Assembly (NCBI GenBank): GCA_963978545.1
Contig: OZ021722.1
Coordinates: 109,812,442 to 109,876,441 of the forward strand
Length of the DNA: 64,000 nt
Reading direction: 5' to 3'
DNA from: Linyphia triangularis
Lineage: Eukaryota > Arthropoda > Arachnida > Araneae > Linyphiidae
Shown: positions 1 through 11,200 of the stretch, in pieces
How positions within the stretch are numbered: the first letter of the stretch is position 1
Layout of the letters: the number at the start of each line of letters is the position of its first letter
Notes under the pieces: generated by a model
What the model was told of the DNA's origin: nothing
The model's database searches: none
What the model saw: the letters and a program-made list of their open reading frames with translations, nothing else
Made by a program: the position numbers and the translations under genes

Positions 1-31
1 AGAGGATTTATAATTGCTCCAATTGATAAAG

Positions 32-209
32 TGCCGACCAAACGGTATAGTGGTTAGCGTGCTAGCTTCTAGACCATGAGGTTGCGGGTTCGAGTCCCGT
101 GTTAGGCATGGGTGTTTGTAAATGTATGTTGGCTTGTCTAATGACGAATATTTCGGCGCATTATAGCCCTCGTGTTGCTGACGGCGCCAGATAATCTGAA
201 AACAACCAA
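32..209 (+). mobile_element. tRNA-derived SINE, copy 1
   Basis: Full-length SINE with a tRNA-like head: A-box-like TAGTGGTTAGCG at 48-59 and a perfect B box GGTTCGAGTCC at 87-97. A unique body and a tail in CAACCAACC follow. It is flanked by a direct repeat CCAATTGATAAAG (19-31 and 210-222), the target-site duplication. It interrupts the RT relic at the DK codons. The head has no complete acceptor stem or CCA context, so it is not a working tRNA gene. SINE transcription is by RNA polymerase III, and mobilisation would depend on a partner LINE. Confidence 0.93.
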
Positions 210-261
210 CCAATTGATAAAGCTTCTAATAACTTCTCCTTTATCTGCAAAAAATTCTAAC

Positions 262-1150
262 TTAAGGGAGTATTCTACTGTAGAATTTTGAAAAAAAATC
301 GAATTTTTTTTTCATATTTTCAAAGTTTAGATATTCAAAAATATGTCATTAAAAGGATTTTTCAAAATTCCTATTATTTCATGAGTTATAGCCGTTTTAG
401 TGACGTAGCATCGGTTCCGGTCCGACCGCTACAAGTTAACAAAAGACGGTAGGCGTTCCCGAGTCCCTACTTATGTCATTAATGAGCATTTTGAAGTAGA
501 GGAAGGATTCTTATATGGAGCAGGAATCGCCGATTTAAAATATGTAAGTATTCTGTACCATTCTATAAGTAAAATTGTCGAAAACTTGTCTCAAAACTTT
601 GAACGCGTTTTTCTCGGAACTACTTTTTTCGAGCTGGCGGTAAGGATATCTCGAGTTCTAATGAACTGACTTACTTCAAATTTGGACAGGATGTTCTCTA
701 TACATCGCTTCATCTCGTGAACCCTGCCCAAAACTATAACTTCTCATTTAGTATTTTTTAAAAATTCGGAATTGTTAAAAAAATATGAAAAAAAAAAAAA
801 AATTTCAAACTGCCGCCATTTAAATTTTTTTTTTTTTTTTAACTTATCCAAGGGTTATACGATAGCGGCATCTATAATAATTAAGAATCCGTCTGTTTTT
901 TATGTTTCAGATCACCAGGAGGGTTGGAATAATGCACGCCAGGACACCCTCTTTTTTTTTTTGACCCCCACTTTGACTGCTCATAACTTTGTCAATTTTA
1001 ATTTTTTTTTTAACATTTTTTTTATGTAATAATAAAACATCAATAAACAAATGATAAAAAAATTGATGGTAAAAATATTTTTTGTTTCCTTTGTACAGCG
1101 CTTCAAAAACCGGGCGAAATTCATGCCTCTACGGTAGAATACTCCCTTAA
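262..1150 (+). mobile_element. TTAA-1 element, copy 1 (889 bp with TTAA flanks)
   Basis: Flanked by TTAA at 262-265 and 1147-1150. The ends are inverted repeats starting GGGAGTATTCTAC and matching the ends of copy 2 at 38114-39202. Near 475-535 one frame reads ...FEVEEGFLYGAGIAD, the same tail as copy 2, so both descend from a coding element. A TTAA target duplication is known for piggyBac-type transposons, but these termini begin with G, so I leave the superfamily open. The element contains long A and T runs and no intact transposase. It lies inside the RT relic and its net insert length (885 bp) is a multiple of three. Confidence 0.85.
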
Positions 1151-2340
1151 TCTTGACGATGAACTCCTAAACTCTTCCACTTACAAGAAATGCAATGTTA
1201 ATCTTAACACAATCATGAAAAAATTCTTGCTCTCAACAAAAGGATTAATATTTCTAACAAAATTATCTCTTTTCCCTACATTACTATTAACCCTAAATTC
1301 CTCAAAAAAAAAAAAAAAAATTAAACTCAGATTCATTACTTGTGGAGTAAATTCCTATATGAACAAACCTGGAAATATTTTTGCAACAACTTTAGAAACG
1401 ATCTTCCGCTTTATTAAACAGGAAGGTATTCCTTGGATCAATAGCAACAACAAACCAATTGTTGAGTTCATTACAAACCATAAAATTTCTGTTATTGAAT
1501 CATTTGATTTTAAAGATCCATTCACTTGCATTCCTTTTGATCAATTCAAAAATGTTTTATTCTCCTACTTCTATAACTACCAGAATCTCTTTGAATTTGA
1601 TATTACTTTCTGGGAAGTTATTGTCAACTATTGTTTGTTTAATAACTCCAATTTCAATGGTGAAAAACATATTTCTGCGAGTCTCTGGTATACTTCAAGA
1701 GAATTCTTTCTCTAATATTCTTGCCAACCTTTTTATCCACTTTTATGAAGAAAAAAAAAACTATACATACCAAATTCTTAATGCTTTTCGGTACATTGAT
1801 GATTTATTTTCAATTTCTATAAATCCAGTAATATTTCTCAAGAAATCTATGATATTTAACTTCAAATATTAAAAACCAACAAATCTCATAACTCAGCTGA
1901 TTTCCTAGTACTTATCAACGTCGACAAAAATAGTTCTACTGTTGATTCATTTGACAAACGCAATTCCTTTAATTTCAAAGGCAACAAGCTCCTTTTCTGG
2001 AATTCCAATATTTCATTTACAGTCTATAGAAATGTTATTCGTTCTCAAGTACTTTGATTAAAATGTATTTGAAACAAAAAAAAAACAAAAAAATGTCAAT
2101 AAACAACTTAAATGCCTCGTTAACACATAGTTGGTTGAATATTCCCCCATTAAATTTATTGAGCACCACTGTAACCTGGCAAATTCCCTCCAAAATACCC
2201 AATCTTAACAATGTTTTTTAAAATTGCCTTCAACCATCTTTGACATCACGCACTAATTTTTGATTATCTTTTTTTCCAAGTCAAAACTCTTCCCAGCTTC
2301 TTTTGGCAACAATGTCCATTATATATTTTTCAAATATATA

Positions 2341-2696
<356 letters not shown>

Positions 2697-2699
2697 CAG

Positions 2700-3185
2700 T
2701 TTCGATATAAATACGAGGTGGCCTTGCGAACTATTTTTCGGGGCTTTAATTTTGTTTTGAAAGTTTATACATAACTTCGACTTCTTAATTTGCAAACCTC
2801 AAATTTTTCCTTCCAAAAAAAATTAAGAAATACTCTCCCGAAAGTGTTCATTCAAACATCAAGCGCAATTCACCAGCGCAACCTTCACTCTCGGTTTCCT
2901 GTAAACGAAGTGAGGAAGAGAAGAAAAGGCCGACATCTGTTCTTCCAGATGCTCTTCGCTGATGAAATGCCTTCTGGTAATTGAAATGTTATTAGAGAAA
3001 GAAAGACGTCTTGAGAGGACGTCACTCATTCGCTGTCCCATTGTAAGGTCCCGTGATCGATCAAAACAGATGGAAAGGAGCTTTCTTTCAGCCGATGTTC
3101 CTTCAGCGGAGATAAAACTCGCGATGAAAAGTTTGGGATTAGTGATGTGCTGGAAGTGTTAAATGAAAATAAAATTACCCATAAA
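2700..3185. other. Unassigned single-copy-looking stretch
   Basis: Somewhat richer in G+C than its flanks between 2860 and 3140, with overlapping short frames on both strands (60-72 codons). None shows a motif I recognise. No repeat family of this window is visible in it. Confidence 0.4.
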
Positions 3186-3708
3186 ACCAAAGTCTTTATT
3201 ATAAAACCTTTACATGCATCGCAAATTTTTAGATTCATTAACAAAGTGTTGTTTCTGTTGCTAGCGTGTGCTTAGTGTTGGCATCTCATTTTAAATATTA
3301 AAACAACTCTATCGGCGAAGTAAACGGCAAACTATATTTTAAAATTTATTCGTTAAAAATTAATGTTATTTTATACACTCACATCCAAGTATCTTTTATT
3401 TATTATGATTAATACAATTTTGTTAACTATTTATTAAAATACTTTTGGCAACACGAAAGAGTTTCTTCAATAATCGATTAAATGCTATTTCAGCACGATT
3501 GGATGACGTGAAGTTGGTTTTTTAGCATTCCGTAAAAGCCACCTTTTAGTGACAGATACAGCTCAAAATTTTATAGAAAGTGTTTTCATTGACATGGAAT
3601 CTATTTGCTAAGTTTAAGCCTGATTGGATGAAGGCAAGAGGGTTAATTTTTTTCCCGTCATCGACAAACATACAAACACAATCGATGTTAATGTAAAGAA
3701 TTTAAAAA
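3186..3708 (+). mobile_element. repA dispersed repeat, copy 1
   Basis: Member of a family of about 520 bp seen at least ten times. Shared landmarks in order are: AAATCCTTTATATGCATTG-like start; ATTCATTAACAAAG; TCTTTTATTTATT; GAGTTTCTTCAAT; CGATTGGATGA; TTAGTGACAG; AGCC(T/C)GATTGGATGA; CATACA(A)ACACA; and an end resembling the inverted start. Short terminal inversions suggest a non-autonomous DNA transposon, which is inference. No protein is encoded. Confidence 0.75.
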
Positions 3709-5095
3709 TAGGACGTTTGGCGTTGAATTGGTGGATTGTAGTCTTTAAAAATTATGCATATGTCACTGATTTTAGATTTTTTTGTTTCAGGATTCAATCT
3801 TTATATCTGTTGCGAAGATTATATTTGTACTGTATCATCACATAACATTTCCATGGAAAAGTATACGTACACGTGGACAAAAACTGTTATAAAATACTTG
3901 AGTTTTAAACCTAATAACAGATCTCTGTAGTCTTCAGTTGGATACCAAAATCCGCCAAGACTGAAATGTTTACACAATAATAATATTTGAACCTTAACTT
4001 TTTATTCATTCTGGGCTTACTATAGCTACCTTATCACAGATAGGAAGATTATTAGTTTGAATCAGTTATCGCTGAAATTTGAAAATTATTATCTGGTATC
4101 CGTCTAAGGGAAGTGTACCCTAATCTCTTTGCAGCAGTTCAGCAGTTTTAGTCGCTTTCACAAAGCAAAGTTCCCTCAAGCTCTACTCGAATTTCTAATC
4201 AACTAATGCATTCTTCTGTCAAAATCCATTTACAAACAGCTCGATTTAACAACAACAAAAAAACTCTCCCACCACCATCACTGACTACGGTGTCATAAAG
4301 TATCCGCGTTTGTTGCAAACTGCTTCTTCTCTCCATCAAACACCAAATTTGAGAACGAACTTTACAGTAGCGTTATTCCTAAGTTTAACAGTTTCAAACT
4401 TGCTCATTAAACACTATCTTTGCGAGTACTTGGTGAACATATTCATTTCTTTCTTTACAAACACTTTAAAGCAACTTTTATTTTCATTTGATTTGTTATT
4501 TTTAACGTACCCTATTTTTCGTTGCACAAAACCATTATAAAGATTACACTAAAATTAACAATGCTAATACAATCCGAACAACTCATTACAACGCGTACAA
4601 CTCCATACAATCACTTACCAACTTTGACACTCTTTCTCTAAATCCCACTATCCACCAAAGTTTCAATCCTAATAACATGAGCCCCCATGAATTAAAAAGT
4701 CTCCATACCAGAAAGTTAAATACCCTAAAGCACGTCAACTTTTCCAACAAGTTGTTCCCTATTACCGTGAGCTTATACCTTTTGTACGAATGCATTTGCA
4801 AGAAACGCAGCTTTTAATTATTTAAATGTAGAACACTCCACTCTTAACTATATATAATACTACATACTGCGCCTACAAACATATAACAATTTACTAACTA
4901 AAATCCACTTTACGCATCAATACGTAACATATTAAGTCCCAGTAACAAACCCAACAGTTTAATTTGATTGCACCACATTTTTATCCCGATTTTTTCTTCA
5001 AAGTTCCACACCATTACTTCTTTTGTCTAAATACGTTAACAAACCTCCCAGTATCTAAAACTCTTAATAAAATATAACTACGACACTCACATATC
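3709..5095 (+). other. Unassigned DNA, G-poor on this strand from about 4100
   Basis: No known family is recognised. From about 4100 the plus strand is strikingly poor in G. An ATG-less open frame of about 100 codons ends at 4816, and its minus-strand shadow is 4586-4801. The composition is biased enough that open frames are expected by chance, so no gene is called. Confidence 0.4.
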
Positions 5096-5810
5096 AAACA
5101 CCATACTGCTTATTCGGCAAACATCTTACTACTTCATACATTCATCAAGTACATAAAATACAAACGTTTTCGTAAATTCGTCAAACGTCATACAGTTTCA
5201 TACATTCTTTAAATACCGTACTGCTTCATACATTCGTCAAAACCTTACTACTAAATGCCTTCAAAACCAAACGTTTTTATAAATCTTTCAAATACCGTTC
5301 TGCTTCATACATTCGTCAACACCGTACTACTTCATACATTCATCAAGTACGTCAAATATCAAATTGTTTCATAAATTCGTCATCACCTTAATGCTTTATG
5401 TATTCGTTAAATAACGCACTTCTTCATGCATTCGACAAATAGCACACTTCTTTATGCATTTTTCAACTTCTTTATGCATTTTTCAACTCCTTTATACATT
5501 CATCAAGTACGTCAAATATCAAACTGTTTCATAAATTCGTCATCACCTTACTGGATTATGTATTCGTTAAATAACGCACTTCTTCATGCATTCCACAAAT
5601 AGCACACTTCTTTATGCATTTGTAAACTTTTTTATACATTCATCAAGTACGTCAAATATCAAACTGATTCATAAATTTGCCATCACCTTACTGTTTCATA
5701 CATTCGTCATATGACGCACTCCTTCGTGCATTCGTCAAATAGCACACTTCTTTACGCATTCGTCATCCTACATTCGTCAAACACAATACTGTTTCATAAA
5801 TTCTTCAAAC
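5096..5810 (+). repeat. Degenerate minisatellite based on CTTCATACATTCGTCAA
   Basis: The motif CTTCATACATTCGTCAA and its variants recur many times with variable spacing. A longer unit beginning ATCAAGTACGTCAAATATC recurs near 5341, 5504 and 5641, giving a higher-order period of about 135-165 bp. Decay between units is substantial, so the array is old. Confidence 0.8.
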
Positions 5811-6399
5811 ACCATTATGTTTGAATCCAATCGCTTCAACCGAACCCCAACCTTCCTCCCCAAACCACACTTCCACCAAACTTCAAAGCCTTCCACAAAC
5901 CCATCACTTTCACACCTCCTCACAAAACACTTCAAACTTTTCCAACAAAATCTTCCCCAAACGAATGGCCACCTGACATATTATAACCACCTAAACGAGA
6001 AATCGTACATTGACTCTAAGTCTCCTCTAACTTCCTGTCCAATGATCTACTCACCAATATGCACCCTGAAAGACATTGCATATCGAGAAGGGTAAGTTCA
6101 TTATATCTGTTCGTCGGATCGGGCAGATTGCTTCAAACAAAGAAGCCACATGGACCGAATCATTCGGTTAGGGACTTGGGACCCCGGATAACTGAAGAAT
6201 AAGGCGTAGGGTAAAGGAGAGTAACTAATTGGTACACCGGACATACCACTAGATGGAAGACACTATTATGCAAGAATCTGTAACTGAAGTCAAAGACGAG
6301 ATGTTTTGGCAGCGGCATAGGAAGTTAATGTAATATAAAGTTGCGGTCGTATTTAGAATCGTTGAGGGATATCTATGTGAGTATTATAGTTGAATCGGT
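5811..6399. other. Unassigned spacer between minisatellite and satellite
   Basis: Begins with a C/A-rich frame (5817-6095, 92 codons), a continuation of the G-poor strand bias with no recognised domain. From about 6110 the composition changes to purine-rich DNA with no family match in the window. Confidence 0.35.
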
Positions 6400-7130
6400 T
6401 ATTTGAGAATGTAAAAGTTCCGATAAAGAGGGACTTATTAAGTTAATTAAATTAACTGATTTAGTTACAAAATAAAATACGCCAATAATCCAGGGTGTCT
6501 ATTATTAGAACTTCAGTTACAGAGTTATTTGAGAATGTAAAAGTTCCGATAAAGAGGGACTTATTAAGTTAATTAAATTAACTGATTTAGTTACAAAATA
6601 AAACACGCCAATAATCCATGGTGTCTACTATTAGACTTCAGTTACAGAGTTATTTGAGAATGTAAAAGTTCCGATAAAGAGTGACTTATTAAGTTAATTA
6701 AATTAACTGTCTTAATTACAAAATAAAATACGCCAATAATCCAGGGTGTCTATTATTCGACTTCAGTTACACAGTTATTTGAGAATGTAAAAGTTCCGAT
6801 AAAGAGTGACTTATTAAGTTAATTAAATTAACTGATTTAGTTACAAAATAAAATACGCCAATAATCCAGGGTGTCTATTATTCGACTTCAGTTACACAGT
6901 TATTTGAGAATGTAAAAGTTCCGATAAAGAGTGACTTATTAAGTTAATTAAATTAACTGATTTAGTTACAAAATAAAACACGCCAATAATCCATGGTGTC
7001 TATTATTAGACTTCAGTTACAGAGTTATTTGAGAATGTAAAAGTTCCGATAAAGAGTGACTTATTAAGTTAATTAAATTAACTGATTTAATTACAAAATA
7101 AAACACGCCAATAATCCAGGGTGTCTATAA
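6400..7130 (+). repeat. 125-bp satellite, about 5.9 units
   Basis: Units begin near 6401, 6527, 6652, 6777, 6902 and 7027 (spacing 125-126 bp). Landmarks are ATTTGAGAATGTAAAAG, GTTAATTAAATTAACTG (a palindrome) and CCAGGGTGTCTATTATT. Unit-to-unit differences are few. The CAGGGTGTCTAT block reappears inverted just after the array at about 7380-7392, which suggests the array grew from part of a transposon. Confidence 0.93.
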
Positions 7131-7136
7131 ATAAGT

Positions 7137-7200
7137 TGGGTTGGTTGGTTGGGTTTATAGTTTATTTGGCGCAAGGGCAACACAAGGGCCAAACTGTGCC
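7137..7200 (-). mobile_element. Fragment of a related SINE tail
   Basis: GGTTGGTTGGGTTTAT...TTATTTGGCGC...GCAACACAAGGGCC parallels the tail of the abundant SINE (GGTTGGTTG...TTATCTGGCGCC...GCAACACGAGGGC) but is clearly diverged, and its tRNA head is missing. It is probably the 3' end of a different SINE or of the partner LINE. Confidence 0.55.
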
Positions 7201-7205
7201 AAAAT

Positions 7206-7378
7206 TAGTTGGGAAACGGTGCTCAAATAGATCTGTATAACTCTTAAAAACTAGGCATTATTAACCATTATATTTCCCCAACTAATTAATGTTCATGATG
7301 CCATTCTGTATGCTTAAAAAAATGTTTATTATGCCTAGTTATTATGAGGTATCTATTTGAGTTCCATTACCTAACTAA
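7206..7378. repeat. Short foldback: inverted arms of about 60 bp
   Basis: The left arm (TTAGTTGGGAAACGG, CTCAAATAGAT, ACTAGGCAT) recurs inverted on the right (ATGCCTAGT, ATCTATTTGAG, CCTAACTAA). It lies between the SINE-tail fragment and the inverted CAGGGTGTCTAT end. Confidence 0.6.
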
Positions 7379-7401
7379 ATTATAGACACCCTGTATCTTA
7401 A

Positions 7402-8155
7402 GAGGAGATAAGAGTCCCGGACAAGCAAAACTGTCGCATTTTAATTCAACTTCAAAGCCCTTTAAATTATTTCAAATGTACTAATTTTAATTTATTTTCT
7501 GACGTAGTCAATAATCTGTTATGATTATTACTCTGATATATACACATTTTTATTTTATACATACTTTATGTAATAAGCCTATAATTGAGAGTCAGAATTT
7601 TAACATTATTAAATGTCAAAGTTTGGTTAGGTACACTGTTCGGAAGAAGTATACAATAAATTTACATAAAATTTTTACAAAATGCAAATAAATTCTCTTT
7701 TTCAAATATTTAACCATTTTTTTTATCTAACTTACCTTTAAATTCTATTTTAAAAACTAATATATTTTGTCTAAGCAAAAATGTTAATTTTTCGTAGTAT
7801 AAAATATCCCCAAAAATATTTATTTTTTATAATTTAACAATATTTTAGCCTCACTAGATAGATCTTGTGTCTTTTCATTATTATAGAAAAAATTAGATAG
7901 AAATATTCATTAGAATTTAAGAAAAGTGGACCTAATAAAAAGTTGCCACATAACAATATTTAAATTCCAAGTCTCAAATATAGGCTTATTACGTAACGTA
8001 TGTATAAATTAAAATAAAAATTGGAAGTGAAGTATTCATAACAAATATGTTATTATTGACTGCGTCAAAAATTGTTTAAAAATATTGCATTTTAAATAAT
8101 TTAGGACACTTTTTATGTTGAATGCAAATATGATTGATTTGGTTATTTAGGACTA
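7402..8155 (+). mobile_element. repJ foldback element, copy 1
   Basis: Matches 21245-21899 over most of its length (shared TGATTATTACTCTGA, TATGTAATAAGCCTATA, CACTAGATAGATCTTGTGT, CATAACAAATATGTT). The left end (GAGATAAGAGTCCCGG...) and right end are inverted relative to each other: AATTATTT...GCATTTTAA blocks pair across the element. Non-coding and MITE-like. Confidence 0.7.
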
Positions 8156-9110
8156 GATGAAGACAATGAAATAACTTTACAGGTAGTTAGGGGTCGCATA
8201 GTTTGTATTTCTTTAAGAAATCTTATTTGATAAGAAGAGTTTTTCTTGATTTTCCGAAGTTTCTCGTAAGTGACGAATTAAGTTTCGTAATTTGATGATT
8301 TAGATATAAATTGTGATGTACCAACAGAATTTCTGCAGATTGAAGAAAATGGATACTTTTATCGAAGTAATATTTTGTAACTTGGAGTTATTTAATTAAG
8401 AGACTATCTTGATTAGAAAATTAATATTATGATACTTTACGATAACATTTAAGATAATGTTAATGATTGAGGAGCAAATATAAAAAAAATAAAAAATTCG
8501 CGTCTTCAGTACCTTTAAAAATAGTAATGCACAATTTGCAAATAAATCCGAACTTTGACAACATCTTTTGTTTTAATTGATAGAAGGAAAAAACAGAAAT
8601 TACGATTGTATTTCCTGGGAGATTTTTTTTAAATAAGGGCATAGTATTCTTAACTCAATGGGTTAAATAAATATTAAAAATTTCGAACCTTAAGAAATTC
8701 AATGGTAACCCTATATTATTGTGAGATATTTTGATTCATTTCCTAAAAACATCGAATACCAAATATTGCAATAAAATTTCAATAAATGGTTATTGATTTA
8801 AGTGATGAAAAGGAAATCATTAAATAATAGTAAAAATAAACTTCAGTTGTTTAGATTTAAATGGTAAAATAATGAAAACGATATTTGAATTTTTGTGCTG
8901 AGTTGATTTATTAAGAAATAAACAAGGGAAATGAAATATTTATCTTCCCTTTTGTAAAATCACAAGACTGACAAAATAAAGTTCCACTTCCAAATAGAAG
9001 TATTCACTTATTTTAAATATAAATAGAATTGTTTCGAAAGCTTACGACCCACTCAATATCGAAACACTCGCATTACTTCAAAACAAAATGTCTATTCAAT
9101 TTCTAATATA
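8156..9110. other. Unassigned AT-rich stretch
   Basis: Strongly AT-rich with only a chance-length frame (8460-8642 minus). No family match and no promoter-like or structural signal noted. Confidence 0.4.
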
Positions 9111-9679
9111 AACTGGGGGCGTGGAACATTCCACAACTTTCAATTACACTATAATACTGACATGGATTTGTGTCATTTACCGTTTTTATATTCTCATCAT
9201 ACATTTAGAAAAATGGCCAGTCTGATAATATTTTTTGCGATAATTCTTGAATGGGTCTTTTTTTTTTTTGGTGAAAAAAAAAAAATTGCCAAATTGATGA
9301 TTTTGGCGACATACTTTTCTATAATTCTCATATTATCCCTTATTATCAATGAAACTATGGAAACGAGAAAACGATCGTTGATGAGGTAAGCTCAAGGAAA
9401 GGCAACTCTGCGTTAAAGGCATTCGTTTTTAAATTTTTTACACCATTAAAGCATTTTATAGGAATTTTGGGGGTGGGGATGCTTAAAACACCTTAAGAGG
9501 CATTAGCACAGCGATTTTTATCAAAATCGTAAGAGCCATTTTTTAGCAATCATGGAAAAACATGATTTTTTCAATGGCAGCTACTTTATGCGCATGCGCG
9601 ATTTTGACGAAAGCTTTTATAGTAGGTCCAGGTGCCTTCAACCCGCTCAACGTGTTTTAACATCGTAAGGTACACACAT
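9111..9679 (+). mobile_element. repB dispersed repeat, copy 1 (3' truncated)
   Basis: Starts AACTGGGGGCGTGGAACATTCC like the other repB copies, and carries GGCCAGT(C/T)TG, a T/A-run region, CTCAAGGAAAGG, GGGGTGGGGATGCTTAAAACACC and TGCGCATGCGCG at 9589-9600. It stops after AACATCGTAAGG, so the last 100-150 bp of the family are missing. Full copies have subterminal inversions (ACTTTCAATTAC at the start, GTAATTGAAAGT at the end). Non-coding. Confidence 0.75.
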
Positions 9680-10038
9680 TGGTACAAAATGCTTGAAAAG
9701 CAGAGGTGCCTTATTTTCCATAGGCCTTGATAAAACAATGAAGAAATTCCAATTTACTTAAAAATAAGTACATTTTACTTAACCATATTACAGTAGTAGT
9801 GTAAAAGTAACATAACTATCCTTTAGAGACTAACACGAACATAACTCTCTACCAGAGAAAATCAGTGTTTTGAGATACATATCATCAGAAAATGTGTTAG
9901 TTCCGTAACTGCACTTTATCATTTAAACAGATGTTTGTATAAACTACAAAAAATTAGCAGCATTCGCATCTTTTGATTATTCTCGATCAACTGAATCATA
10001 TTTTTAATGTAATTTAAGAGGTAGTCATAATGTGTTCA
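9680..10038. other. Unassigned spacer
   Basis: No recognised family and no frame above chance length. Confidence 0.35.
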
Positions 10039-10408
10039 CTCCCTATACTCGCTATGTTACAATCTTCTAGTCCCAGTGCATTTAGAAACTACTTTCTATA
10101 AAAACCTTGACATTTGGTACGAAATGGATCACTTAAATGAACCGACAAATTGTTGAATGAATGAAATTGTTTGCATTTAATGTATTTCTGTCATAAATTA
10201 AATAGCAACAAACAAAACCACTTTATACGCGTTGACGTAATGATTTCAAATACAAAATAAAATACATTAGAGGCTATTTTCGAGTTTTTACTTTATGCTC
10301 TTTCATTTAGTGCTCATTTTCGTACTTACTCACCAAATGTCAAGGTTATATAGAAAGTAGTTTCTAAACGTACTGGGCTAGAATATTGTAACATAGCGAG
10401 TATACAGA
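10039..10408 (+). mobile_element. repK MITE-like element, copy 1
   Basis: About 370 bp with terminal inverted repeats of about 75 bp. The left end reads CCCTATACTCGCTATGTTAC, with TTTAGAAACTACTTTCTAT and CCTTGACATTTGGT further in. The right end is the inverse (AATGTCAAGG, AGAAAGTAGTTTCTAAA, GTAACATAGCGAGTATA). A second copy is at 41104-41498. No coding region. Confidence 0.82.
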
Positions 10409-10442
10409 ACGATCCATACTAGGACATTCTCTTTATACATAT

Positions 10443-11196
10443 TGTTACGAATTTTTGTATATTTGTAAATATTTCGCAGTGTTAATTTTGTAAATAGGAA
10501 AATGTATGTTCATTTTGCATAAGGCAGTGCAATAGTTCGTTTTAACTTGGCTTCCCTGCAGTGTGTCTATTAATGCTTGATAACGAGTTTCACAGAGATA
10601 ACGCTGGGAAGCGAGTTTTACAAGGAGCAGGGCATTTAACATTATAGTAATCTCGCCAAATTGGTGACGGTTTTGGCGACTAATTTTTGTCGCCAAATTT
10701 GGCGAGAAATTGTCAAATGTCGCCAAACTTGGCGACATTTTCGGTCCCCATGTACATGTATAGGACTTTTCGACTACGATCTGGAAAGTTCTCCACATAT
10801 CTACTTCTAGAAGTTTCAAGAAGTTTCGCCTCCCCTATATAAGACCAGCCAAGTGAGCGGGGACTTAGTTGAATTAGTGGGTTAGTCAGTTGATGACTGG
10901 AGTTAGTTGAGTCAGTTAGTTGACTGAAATTACTGAGTTGAGATACTGAGTCTCTGTGAGCATTCAGAGTAGTTCTAAAGCGAACTGTATTGCATTGTCT
11001 TTTGCGGTGATTTAGCAGTTGTGTGTCAAGTTTAAATGCTGTTTGTGCTCTATTGTTGTGAAAAGAGCTGTATTGAGTCTACTAGAACGAGAAGTTCCGT
11101 AGTTGTAAAGGAACCTGTGAAGAGTTATATTGGAATAAATTTCAGCAAGTGTTGATCTGCTTTGGCTTCGAATCTTTCGAACCCATCCACGCAACA
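10443..11196 (+). mobile_element. Solo LTR of an LTR retrotransposon, copy 1
   Basis: 754 bp from TGTTACGAATTTTTG to ...CCACGCAACA, i.e. TG...CA ends with short terminal inversion. Flanked by ATAT on both sides (10439-10442, 11197-11200). TATA box TATATAAG at 10836-10843 and polyadenylation signal AATAAA at 11134-11139 define U3, R and U5 in the plus direction. No gag-pol region, primer-binding site or second LTR lies next to it, so it is a solo LTR. U3 contains clustered TTGGCGAC/GTCGCCAA motifs, and its antisense strand holds a 124-codon frame (10445-10819) shared with the other copies. A 4-bp duplication suits the Gypsy group, but no pol is present to confirm. Confidence 0.88.
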
Positions 11197-11200
11197 ATAT

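Larger units (their letters stand above)
1..2057 (+). pseudogene. Reverse-transcriptase relic, probably Penelope-like, split by two insertions
   Basis: A degraded reverse-transcriptase gene entering from beyond the left edge. Three host segments remain: 1-31, about 210-265 and 1151-2057. Seen: a PIDKASNN-type motif when the first two segments are read across the SINE; PKF and RFIT around 1280-1340; SFDFK...TCIPFDQF near 1495-1545; an SFSNILANLF stretch near 1707-1735; the RT catalytic core FRYIDDLF near 1787-1810; then DKRNSFNF and VYRNVI near 1950-2040. Order and motifs fit a Penelope-like RT with no visible endonuclease; the subclass is inference. Breaks: a stop at 258-260, frame changes near 1240, at the A-run near 1302-1320, near 1680 and near 1850, and a stop at 2055-2057. 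Both insertions keep the frame once one copy of each target duplication is counted. Clearly inactive. RT identity is firm; the family is moderately sure. Confidence 0.8.

Noticed and set aside
48..105. tRNA gene calls in the SINE heads (also near 12640, 24920, 28210, 31700, 35600, 46230, 53430, 55090)
   Set aside because: They have A and B boxes but imperfect acceptor and anticodon stems, occur at the head of a common repeat with target duplications, and lack an independent tRNA 3' end. Treated as SINE parts.
4586..4816. Open frames on both strands in the G-poor region
   Set aside because: Strong base bias removes stop codons by chance, and no motif is recognised.
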